From: Anaerolineales bacterium UBA2200
Lineage (GTDB): Bacteria; Chloroflexota; Anaerolineae; UBA2200
Direction: 5' to 3'
NCBI GenBank assembly: GCA_002327925.1
Contig: DCVA01000021.1
Location: forward strand, 1 to 13,707
Length of the DNA stretch: 13,707 bases
Each line of letters opens with the position of its first letter. The first letter of the stretch is position 1. This document shows, piece after piece, positions 1 through 6,411 of this stretch. The notes under the pieces are model-generated. The model saw only the letters and a program-made list of their open reading frames with translations, searched no databases and was not told where the DNA came from. The position numbers and the translations under genes were made by a program.

Positions 1-11
1 CTACCATGACC

Positions 12-70
12 AGTCCAGTTTTCAAGCGGAAAGTGTCCAGCTTTCAGCCCTAAAGTGTCCAGTTTTCAAC
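12..70 (+). repeat. Three 22-nt-spaced repeats, probable end of an IS21-like element
   Basis: The pentamer TCCAG followed by (T/C)TTTCA occurs at 14-18, 36-40 and 58-62, an exact 22-nt period, each copy inside an AGT(GT)CCAG-TTTCA context. IS21-family ends are known to carry several such short direct repeats, used as transposase binding sites. No transposase gene lies in the window, so the element would extend to the left. Naming the family is inference; the repeat itself is seen directly. Confidence 0.5.
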
Positions 71-96
71 TTTAGATGACAGTGCCGGTCCAGGCC

Positions 97-125
97 TTGA
101 CAAGAACAAGATTGTATGGTATTGT
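97..125 (+). promoter_or_regulatory. Sigma70-type promoter with extended -10
   Basis: TTGACA (97-102) is followed by a 17-nt spacer and TATTGT (120-125). A TG dinucleotide one base before the -10 box makes it an extended -10. Transcription would start near 132, giving a leader of about 320 nt before the Fe-S lipoprotein gene. The promoter sits just inside the IS-like repeats. Confidence 0.6.
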
Positions 126-131
126 TTGCCC

Positions 132-298
132 CGTCGATGGGCGTGTGCGGTCGATTCGACCGTGACGCAAGGAAAACTCAATACGAGAACGGCATCTTGG
201 GCTGCATCATCGAGGTCGCAGCGCTCCGACCCGAAGTCTCCCACAGGGAGACGAGGGCGATGGGCGCGGGGAGCAACCCCCGCACCTGCCATCCTTGC
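132..298 (+). promoter_or_regulatory. Structured 5' leader of the AOR operon, possible riboswitch or attenuator
   Basis: This non-coding stretch holds several strong hairpins: CGGTC/GACCG (148-152 with 158-162), a perfect GTCTCCC-ACA-GGGAGAC hairpin (236-252), and a two-part stem joining GATGG (259-263) to CCATC (289-293) around GCGGGG/CCCCGC (266-271 with 278-283). It lies between a strong promoter and an intrinsic terminator, the layout of a transcriptional riboswitch. I could not match it to the molybdenum/tungsten cofactor, fluoride, cobalamin or SAM aptamers from memory. The rest of 1-451 shows no convincing gene. Confidence 0.4.
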
Positions 299-350
299 AA
301 AGGAGACACACCTCTTACCTTGTACGCGGTAAGAGGTAAGGTCTCCTTTT
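299..350 (+). terminator. Intrinsic terminator in the leader
   Basis: A nested perfect stem: AAAGGAGAC (299-307) pairs with GTCTCCTTT (341-349), and inside it CCTCTTACC (311-319) pairs with GGTAAGAGG (328-336) around an 8-nt loop. A run of four T follows (347-350). Because it lies downstream of the promoter at 97-125 and about 100 nt upstream of the first gene, conditional readthrough (attenuation) is likely. Confidence 0.65.
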
Positions 351-451
351 CTATGTCGTTGCACGGCTCGATTCAGGAGGTGGCCAAAGTACCCCAATGC
401 AATCGGCCGGATCGGTATGATTTCGTATCCATGAAGAAGGAGATGAAAGCA

Positions 452-1237
452 ATGTCGAATGTTACAGAAAGGATGAAGGAGCTGCAGGACCAGCTGCAGC
501 AGGGCAAGCTCAGCCGGCGCGATTTCATGCGCATGGCGATGGTGCTTGGCCTGTCCGTCGGCGCGGCCGAAGCGCTGGCTGCCTGCTCCCCGAAGCCGTC
601 CCCGACCGCAACTTCCATGCCGCCGACAAAGGTACCGCCAACTGCGGTCCCGCCGACAGCCGTGCCACCCACGGCCGTGCCAGAGGCCACAGAGGCCCCT
701 GCCGCTCCTGCCGCGCAGCAGGTCGTCATGGACAAGAGCTGGCAGCTTGTGATCGACTATGACAAGTGCAGCGGATGCCGCACGTGCGAGCTCGAGTGCG
801 CGAAGCGTCACTTTGGCGTCATCAACCCGGCACTGTCGAATATCACCATCTACAAAGTCTACCCGGGCATCGATGTCGCCATGTATTGCCGCAACTGCAA
901 CACGCGGCCCTGCATTGACGTTTGTCCGACCACACCCAAAGCGATCAGCATCAGCGAGATCAGCGGCGCGTGCAAAGTCGACCCCAAGGTCTGCATCAAG
1001 TGCTTCCTTTGCGAGGATGCCTGCAAGCAGAAGCATCTACGCTTCCACCCTGCAGAGCAGTACCCGTTGATGTGCGACCTGTGCGATCTGGACCCGGCTT
1101 GCGTGGCTGCCTGCCCGGACAATGCTCTGAGCGTGGTTCCCCCGTCCGTCGCGCCAGACACCTGGGCCGAGCCGCTCGAAGAAGTCGTGAAGCAGCGCAA
1201 AGAGAAGCTTGGCCTGTTCAAGTACATGGAGGCATGA
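452..1237 (+). CDS. Tat-exported lipoprotein with four [4Fe-4S] clusters, electron-transfer subunit of AOR
   Basis: Start ATG 452 is chosen because AAGGAG (437-442) lies 9 nt upstream. In-frame ATGs at 431 and 443 sit before or in that site. The 261-aa product opens with a Tat signal (SRRDFM, residues 21-26), a hydrophobic stretch and lipobox LAAC (Cys45), then a Pro/Thr linker. Four cysteine quartets follow: C106/109/112/116, C146/149/154/158, C181/184/187/191 and C208/211/216/220. This is the HycB/NarH/PhsB-type arrangement that wires electrons along four cubane clusters. It ends 4 nt before the aldehyde ferredoxin oxidoreductase gene, so the two surely form one transcription unit and probably one enzyme. 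The electron partner beyond this subunit is not encoded here. Oddity: it carries an export signal while its catalytic neighbour does not. Confidence 0.9.
   Translation: MSNVTERMKELQDQLQQGKLSRRDFMRMAMVLGLSVGAAEALAACSPKPSPTATSMPPTKVPPTAVPPTAVPPTAVPEATEAPAAPAAQQVVMDKSWQLVIDYDKCSGCRTCELECAKRHFGVINPALSNITIYKVYPGIDVAMYCRNCNTRPCIDVCPTTPKAISISEISGACKVDPKVCIKCFLCEDACKQKHLRFHPAEQYPLMCDLCDLDPACVAACPDNALSVVPPSVAPDTWAEPLEEVVKQRKEKLGLFKYMEA
620..679 (+). repeat. Four tandem 15-nt repeats coding PPTxV
   Basis: Four consecutive 15-nt units (620-634, 635-649, 650-664, 665-679) encode PPTKV and three PPTAV in the flexible linker just after the lipidated cysteine of the Fe-S lipoprotein. They differ by synonymous changes, so the linker is under protein-level selection rather than a fresh expansion. 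Confidence 0.8.
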
Positions 1238-1241
1238 CCCA

Positions 1242-3071
1242 ATGGCAGATACACTGTTTGGATACGCTGGCAAGATCCTGGAAGTGGACCTCACCGCACA
1301 TAGCAGCAAGACGATCGAGGTGACTCCCGACCTGGCCAAGAAGTACCTGGGCGGCGCTGGCTTTGGCGCCTATTTCCTGTGGGACCGAGTCAAGGAAGGC
1401 ACCGATCCGCTGGGTCCCGACAATCTGTTGATGTTCATGACCGGACCCATGACCGGCACGGGCGCCTCGGGCACCCGCTGGAGTGCCGCTTTCAAGTCAC
1501 CGCACACGGGCGCCTGGGCCAGGACCGCCATGGGCGGCGATATCGGCCCTGAGCTCAAGTACGCTGGCTGGGACGGGATTATCATCACCGGCAAGTCCGA
1601 TGCTCCCGTCTACCTCTCCATCCACGATGGAAAAGTGCAGATCAAGGAAGCCAAGCATCTGTGGGGCAAGAACACACACGAGACGACCCTGGCCATCGAA
1701 GCCGAACTGAAGGACAGGCTGGTCAAGGTGGCCTGCATCGGCCCTGCTGGCGAGAACCAGGCCGTCTTTGCGTCCATCAACTCAGAGTACTTCCGCGCCT
1801 TCGGCCGCCTGGGTGGCGGGGCGGTGATGGGTTCCAAGAACCTCAAGGCCGTTGCCATACGCGGCACGGGCGAGGTCAAGGTGGCCGACCTGGAAGCGTT
1901 CTGGAAGCTGGTCGAGCAGCAGCGCGCCGCGCTCCTGTCGGCAGACAACTACTGGTTCCGGCGCTGGGGCACCCAGACCTACAACGAGTGGCTGAACGAC
2001 GTTACGACCCTCGGGTACAAGAACTTTCAGGAGGCCTGGCTGGACCCGGACAAGTTCCGTACCCTCTCGGGGCAGTACCTGGAAAAGACCTCGCAGCTCA
2101 GCCGCCGCGCCTGTATCGGCTGCGCAAACCGCTGCTCCACGATGGGCATCGTGCGCACGGGCAAATACGCCGGCCTGGTGAATGAGATTGACTACGAAGG
2201 TATCTCCAACGTCGCCGTCGGCTGCGGCCACACAGATTTCCGCACCTACATGCCAGTCGAGACCGAGATCGAGCTGATGGGCCTGGATCTGATCTCCACG
2301 GGCAAGACCATCTCCTTCGCATCAGAGCTCTATCAGCGCGGCATTCTGACCCAGGCCGACCTGGGCGGACTTGACCTCACCTGGGGCAACACAGAAGCCC
2401 AGATCGAGCTCGTGAAGATGATCGCGACGCGCACAGGAATTGGCGATACTCTGGCGTTGGGCACGCGCAAGGCAGCGCAGAAGATCGGCAAGGACTCGGA
2501 GCAGTACGCGATGGTGGCTGCCCTCGGCAACGAGATCTCTGGCAGCGACCCGCGCAGCTCCGGCGCCTTCATCAACACGGCCTACGTCGCCGCCGAGCGT
2601 GGCTCCTGCCACAATGCGCCGGCCGGCACGTGGGATGCGCCCGATCCGGTCCGCCAGGACAAGATGACCCTCTTCGACTCGTTGGTGGTTTGCCTGTTCG
2701 TCTCTGTGGATGGATGGGGCTCGGTGAATCCGATCAACCCGGATTACCTGGCCATGCTCAACGCAGCCACAGGCTGGAGCATCGACGAAGCCGAGTTCCT
2801 CCAGATCGGTGAGCGCATCGCCAACGTGGAGCACGCTTTCAACATCCGTGAGGGTTTCCGACGTGAGGATTGGGAGTATCTGCCTCCGCGCTCGTTTGAG
2901 GGCCTGCCCACGGGACCCAACCAGGGCGACAAGGTCACGCCAGAGCTGCTCAAGGCGTACTTCGATGGCCTGTACACTCTCCGTGGCTGGGACGTGGCCA
3001 CAGGTGTACCGACTCGCGCCAAGCTCGAATCGCTAGATCTCAAGGACATCGCTGACGCTTTGAAGGTATAG
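1242..3071 (+). CDS. Aldehyde:ferredoxin oxidoreductase family catalytic subunit (tungsten/molybdenum)
   Basis: The 609-aa length is that of the AOR family, whose members oxidise aldehydes to carboxylates with a bis-pterin tungsten or molybdenum cofactor and one [4Fe-4S] cluster. The N-terminus (GYAGKILEVDLT, GGAGFGAYFLWD, GPMTGT) is the typical AOR N-domain. The cluster ligands are present: CIGCANRC gives C291, C294 and C298, and C484 in VVCLFVS matches the distant fourth ligand, at almost the spacing of the Pyrococcus enzyme (288/291/295/494). Start ATG 1242 has GGAGG (1228-1232) 9 nt upstream, inside the end of the Fe-S gene. No signal peptide is visible. The substrate cannot be told from sequence, and aliphatic, aromatic or ring-reducing (BamB-like) relatives exist. 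Confidence 0.93.
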   Translation: MADTLFGYAGKILEVDLTAHSSKTIEVTPDLAKKYLGGAGFGAYFLWDRVKEGTDPLGPDNLLMFMTGPMTGTGASGTRWSAAFKSPHTGAWARTAMGGDIGPELKYAGWDGIIITGKSDAPVYLSIHDGKVQIKEAKHLWGKNTHETTLAIEAELKDRLVKVACIGPAGENQAVFASINSEYFRAFGRLGGGAVMGSKNLKAVAIRGTGEVKVADLEAFWKLVEQQRAALLSADNYWFRRWGTQTYNEWLNDVTTLGYKNFQEAWLDPDKFRTLSGQYLEKTSQLSRRACIGCANRCSTMGIVRTGKYAGLVNEIDYEGISNVAVGCGHTDFRTYMPVETEIELMGLDLISTGKTISFASELYQRGILTQADLGGLDLTWGNTEAQIELVKMIATRTGIGDTLALGTRKAAQKIGKDSEQYAMVAALGNEISGSDPRSSGAFINTAYVAAERGSCHNAPAGTWDAPDPVRQDKMTLFDSLVVCLFVSVDGWGSVNPINPDYLAMLNAATGWSIDEAEFLQIGERIANVEHAFNIREGFRREDWEYLPPRSFEGLPTGPNQGDKVTPELLKAYFDGLYTLRGWDVATGVPTRAKLESLDLKDIADALKV

Positions 3072-3135
3072 GCGTCGAATGGCGCTGCCGCGGGGGCTGT
3101 CCGCTCCGTAGCGGTTGGACATTCGTCTCTCTGAG

Positions 3136-3173
3136 AACCGGCGGGCCCAGTCTGCGAGACTCCCGCCGGTTTT
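3136..3173 (+). terminator. Intrinsic terminator after AOR
   Basis: AACCGGCGGG (3136-3145) pairs perfectly with CCCGCCGGTT (3162-3171). Inside it AGTCT-GCG-AGACT (3149-3161) extends the stem to 15 bp with a 3-nt CCC bulge. Four T follow (3170-3173). It separates the AOR operon from the downstream cluster, although the next gene starts only 12 nt later. Confidence 0.75.
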
Positions 3174-3185
3174 CGCACGGAGGTT

Positions 3186-4265
3186 GTGTTGAACAGGGCT
3201 CTACTATCAGAATCCGGAGCAGTTGCGGCAGGTCTCTTCCTTGTCTTCATTTCTATCGCGACTCTGACCTCGTGTGCAGAGAATGCGACAGTTGTGCCTC
3301 AGACGGCAACCGCCCCGATGGCGCCTTCCCCGGTTAGCTTGCGTCTGGCCTACACCTCCGACTCGCTGGGTCACACGGACCCTCAGTCAGCCACCAACTG
3401 AGGCTGAGGCCTCGCCATGGGCGGGTTGGCCCGGAGGGCCAACGCTATCGAGGCAGTACGGCGCGAGCGAGCCGATGTCCTCTTGTTCGACGGCGGCAAC
3501 TGCTGGTGGGGCGCTCCTGGGCTGTCGCGCCAGAGCCAGGCCAGGCTGAACGTCGAGGCGATGAACCTGATGGAGTACCACGCCATGGCTCTGGGCGCCT
3601 CGGACCTGGCGCTTGGTGAGGTGGCGCTCAGCGAGCGCATTGCGGAAGCCGACTTTGCGGTGCTGTCCGCGAATGTGTTCGTCCCTACGCGTGGTGAGCT
3701 GCTGGGCCGACCGTATGTCGTGCTGGAGGTGAGCGGCCGTCGCATCGGAGTCATCGGGATCACCGCGAGTTCGGTCGTGACCACCACACTGGAGTCTGGC
3801 TCACTGCCTACCATGGATCCTTACCCAGGTTCCGTCGTTTCTGGCGCTTCGCGTCTGGGCACCTGGATTAACGACGACCTGGTGGTGTTGGACCCGGGCC
3901 GTGGCCTGCAGCGCTATGCGGGAAAACTTGCTGAGAGCGCGGACATCATCGTCGTCCTGTCCAACCTTGGCTGGCCGGCCAACGTCGAATTGGCCGGGCG
4001 CGTCAGCGAAGTGGACCTGATCATCAGCGCCGGCGCTGCGGCGGACCTGCAGACCAAGCCCTGGCAAGCGCCCTCCGGTGTCTGGCTTTGCCAGGCAGGT
4101 GTGAGCGGCCAGAAACGTCCCGGGGAGATGCTGGCGGAAGTGTATCTATCGGTTGATGGATCAGGCCACATCACCCAGGCCAGGGGCAGCCAGACCGTAC
4201 TCAGCCCGCAGATGAAGAACAACTCCAGAATCATCGAACTCTTCCAGCGCTACCGTGGTCAGTAA
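3186..4265 (+). CDS. UshA-like lipoprotein, predicted selenoprotein with two Sec residues (UGU motif)
   Basis: Reading through two TGA codons (3399-3401, 3405-3407) gives one continuous frame of 359 aa. Residues 1-30 form a lipoprotein signal ending LTSC, and the rest is a metallophosphatase/5'-nucleotidase (UshA-type) fold. The paralogue at 9888-10970 aligns across the break: N-U-G-U-G-LAMGGLARRA here against PC-G-U-G-VPKGGVARRA there. The usual catalytic residues are gone (YTSDSLGH for HTNDxHG, LGASDLALG for GNHE), so phosphatase activity is unlikely and a redox or metal-binding role fits better. A bacterial SECIS-like hairpin follows the TGAs. GGAGG (3179-3183) lies 2 nt before GTG 3186 and 5 nt before TTG 3189; either could be the start. 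I recall the name UshA-like (seleno)protein from NCBI annotation, unverified. Confidence 0.82.
3399..3407 (+). other. Two in-frame TGA codons, predicted Sec-Gly-Sec
   Basis: The codons TGA GGC TGA GGC read U-G-U-G at residues 72-75. The frame is open on both sides: from 3186 up to here and from here to TAA 4265. The same positions in the second UshA-like gene read C-G-U-G. Confidence 0.82.
3425..3443 (+). promoter_or_regulatory. Predicted bacterial SECIS hairpin
   Basis: GTTGGCCC-GGA-GGGCCAAC is a perfect 8-bp stem with a 3-nt loop beginning with G. The loop starts 25 nt after the second TGA and 31 nt after the first. This fits the bacterial SECIS rules (short GC-rich stem, G in the first two loop positions, loop about 16-37 nt after UGA). 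It overlaps codons for GGLARRAN. Confidence 0.8.
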
Positions 4266-4397
4266 GGCAGGATCCCAAGGCACACCTCCCGCCCGGTCGC
4301 TTCCCCGTCGCTGTGCTCTGCGGTGCTGCCGCCCGCAGGCCTGGAGGCGAAACCCGCCCCGCCTGGCCAACCCGTGATGGCGCTGCCAACGACCCAT

Positions 4398-4426
4398 TTG
4401 ACAAAGCACCATAAGTGTGCTAGTCT
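4398..4426 (+). promoter_or_regulatory. Candidate sigma70 promoter of the permease operon
   Basis: A perfect TTGACA (4398-4403) is followed by 17 nt and a weak -10 TAGTCT (4421-4426). TATATT at 4432-4437 is a better -10 by sequence but lies too far from this -35. The rest of the 4266-4481 spacer is GC-rich and shows no gene. Confidence 0.5.
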
Positions 4427-4432
4427 GTGACT

Positions 4433-4452
4433 ATATTCCAATCTTGGAATAT
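4433..4452. promoter_or_regulatory. Perfect inverted repeat, probable repressor operator
   Basis: ATATTCCAA-TC-TTGGAATAT is a perfect 9+9 bp dyad with a 2-nt spacer. It lies directly on the predicted transcription start and 30 nt before the permease ATG. AT-rich dyads of this size are typical of ArsR/SmtB-type winged-helix repressors that sense metals or metalloids. No regulator gene is in the window, so the binding protein is unknown. Confidence 0.65.
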
Positions 4453-4481
4453 ACATCATCGTGCTGAATCGAGGAGTGAGG

Positions 4482-5978
4482 ATGTCGGAGTGGGTTGTAC
4501 GTCTGCTGCAGGGCGGTCTGGGTAACCTGGCGGCCTACCTGGCAGCGCATGTTCTTTTGTGTCTGGTGCCGGCGTTCTTTGTGGCCGGGGCGATGGCCGC
4601 CCTGCTGCCCAAGGAGTCGGTGACTCGCTTTCTGGGTCGCAAGACTCCCAAGTACATCTCCTATCCGGCAGCAGCGGCCGCCGGGTCGCTGCTGGCTGTC
4701 TGCTCCTGCACGATCGTGCCTCTCTTTGCCGGCATCTACAAGAAGGGCGCGGGTCTGGGCCCGGCCATCACCTTCCTCTTCATCGCTCCGGCGGCCAACA
4801 TTCTTGCTCTGGCCTACACGGGCGTGGCCATCGGGGGCGACATTGCCGTAGCGCGCATCCTGCTTTCCTGGGTCTTTGGTATCGGAATCGGGCTGATCAT
4901 GGCCCTCATTTTTCGTAAGGATGATGCCCGGCACGACATCAAGACTGACGCGGAAGACCCATTCGCCAGCCCGAAGGGAGGCGACCCAGCCGTGGCGGGC
5001 AAGAGCCGCACCTACGCCTGGCTCTTCCTTCTGATCCTCGTGTCCCTGCTACTCGCTGGCACCCTCAAAGTTGGCCTGCTGACCAATCCGTACGCCTCTG
5101 TCAACCTGCCCATTTCCGGTTTGGATGGGTTCGAACAGACCCTGTTCAGGCTCGTTCCGTTCGATGCGTCCAAGGGGGAAGAAGGTGTCAGCGCGCAGGG
5201 CGTGGTCCTGATTATCCTGCTTGGGCTGATCGGCATCAGCGCCGTGCGCGGCCTTGAGAACGTAGGTGAGGGTTTCACCCGCTGGACCTGGCTCACCCTG
5301 GCGCTCGTCGCGCTGACCCTGCTGGTGGCCGCTGTTTACATAACTCCTCAACCGACAGGTGTCCTGGTGCAGTTCCCGGGCAAGTTCTTTGCCGTGATTG
5401 CCGCCCTCCTGGCCATCGGCCACCTGGCACGGACCCGCTTCGAAGCGCAGCGGATTCAGGACTGGCTCTGGGAGTCCTGGCGCTTTGTGAAGCAGATCTT
5501 CCCGTTGCTGATCGGCGGGGTCTTCCTAGTCGGCGTGCTGCGCCAGCTCATCCGGCCTGAGTGGATCGAGTCGCTGGCCGGGCGGAACACCATTCTGGGC
5601 AATCTGGCCGGCGTGCTCTTTGGCGTGTTCATGTATTTCCCGACCCTGGTCGAGGTGCCCATTGCCAAGATGTTCCTCAGTCTGGGCATGCATCGCGGGC
5701 CACTGCTGGCCTACTTGATGTCCGACCCAGAGCTGAGTCTGCAATCGATCCTGATCCTGTCGTCCATTATCGGTCGCCTGAAGGCATGGGCCTACGTATT
5801 CTGGGTGGGGTTGTTCAGCCTGCTGTCGGGACTTCTCTTCGGGGCCTGGGTAGACGGGACCAGCCTGTTGTTGCTCCTGGCTTACCTGGTCGCGCTGCTC
5901 GCTGTACTGGCCCTGGGACTGAGTTGGGCAGGCAGACGAGTGGATGCGCCTGGACCCGCACTGGCAGCGAAACCCTGA
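4482..5978 (+). CDS. Permease of the UPF0718/ArsP family
   Basis: The 498-aa integral membrane protein carries the family hallmark: AVCSCTIVPLFAGIYKKGAGLGPA (Cys74 and Cys76), followed by FLFIAPAANILAL. Its second half repeats the pattern (GVFMYFPTLVEVPIAKMFLSLGMHRGPLLAYLMS). I see about ten hydrophobic segments split by soluble stretches near residues 145-180 and 210-260. ArsP-type members export trivalent organoarsenicals using membrane cysteines, and other members' substrates are unknown. Start ATG 4482 is supported by GAGGAG (4471-4476) 5 nt upstream; GTG 4461 is an alternative. It heads a run of thioredoxin-type genes, which suggests a substrate that must be reduced or bound by thiols. 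An operator-like dyad lies upstream. Confidence 0.88.
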   Translation: MSEWVVRLLQGGLGNLAAYLAAHVLLCLVPAFFVAGAMAALLPKESVTRFLGRKTPKYISYPAAAAAGSLLAVCSCTIVPLFAGIYKKGAGLGPAITFLFIAPAANILALAYTGVAIGGDIAVARILLSWVFGIGIGLIMALIFRKDDARHDIKTDAEDPFASPKGGDPAVAGKSRTYAWLFLLILVSLLLAGTLKVGLLTNPYASVNLPISGLDGFEQTLFRLVPFDASKGEEGVSAQGVVLIILLGLIGISAVRGLENVGEGFTRWTWLTLALVALTLLVAAVYITPQPTGVLVQFPGKFFAVIAALLAIGHLARTRFEAQRIQDWLWESWRFVKQIFPLLIGGVFLVGVLRQLIRPEWIESLAGRNTILGNLAGVLFGVFMYFPTLVEVPIAKMFLSLGMHRGPLLAYLMSDPELSLQSILILSSIIGRLKAWAYVFWVGLFSLLSGLLFGAWVDGTSLLLLLAYLVALLAVLALGLSWAGRRVDAPGPALAAKP

Positions 5979-6043
5979 GTCTCAGCACACGTCTTTGATG
6001 ACGTGGATTGCCCAATCACCAAAGTGGAATGAGGGAGTTGATC

Positions 6044-6301
6044 ATGAACATCATCGTTCTTGGACCCGGTTGTAGCAACTGCAAAAAGCTGGAACAGATT
6101 GCAAAGGATGCCGTGGCGGAGCTGAATCTGGAAGACGTGACCTTCCAGAAGGTCACCAGCTACGACGAGATAATGAAATACCCCATCCTGAGCACGCCCG
6201 GGTTGGTCATCAATGGCAAACTGGTCTGCAGCGGCCGCGTTCCGAGCAAGGCCGAAGTGACCAGTTGGATTACCACCGCCCTGGAAGAGGGTGTTAAGTA
6301 G
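6044..6301 (+). CDS. Small thioredoxin-like protein (MTH895/TM0996 type)
   Basis: The 85-aa cytosolic protein has no signal or membrane segment. It has an active site GPGCSNCKKLEQIA (Cys10, Cys13) near the N-terminus and the cis-proline loop LSTPGLVINGKLV, the compact redox-protein pattern of the archaeal/bacterial MTH895-like thioredoxins. Genes of this type are often found beside UPF0718/ArsP-type permeases. Start ATG 6044 follows GAGGGAG (6031-6037). It is the only soluble cytosolic thioredoxin in the cluster, so it is a natural donor for the membrane relay or for the permease's cysteines; that role is inference. Confidence 0.9.
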   Translation: MNIIVLGPGCSNCKKLEQIAKDAVAELNLEDVTFQKVTSYDEIMKYPILSTPGLVINGKLVCSGRVPSKAEVTSWITTALEEGVK

Positions 6302-6411
6302 TACCCCGAACGGTTGATCGGGCGGGGGGTTAGCGGAGGGTCAGAAGCCCGACCTTCTCGGCCCTGAGCGCTTTCCGGCCTTGTGAGCGTAAACTCTACT
6401 TGGAGGAACAG

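Noticed and set aside
236..293. A tRNA-Sec (selC) gene or a known riboswitch in the leader
   Set aside because: There is no T-arm sequence, CCA end or TCA anticodon loop. The hairpins do not match the cobalamin, fluoride, SAM or molybdenum cofactor aptamers I can recall.
116..451. Upstream extension of the Fe-S lipoprotein frame to 116
   Set aside because: The frame is open by chance through the leader hairpins and terminator. The Tat signal begins after 452, and a good ribosome site fits ATG 452.
50..1036. Long open frame on the minus strand opposite the leader and Fe-S gene
   Set aside because: Its product is Arg/Gly/His-rich low-complexity sequence with no recognisable domain and lies opposite a clear gene; this is a GC-rich shadow.
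5976..5978. Stop TGA of the permease (and of the fusion gene at 7996-7998) as Sec codons
   Set aside because: There is no CxxU context, no conserved tail and no paralogue support; the sequence after them looks like ordinary spacer or the next gene.
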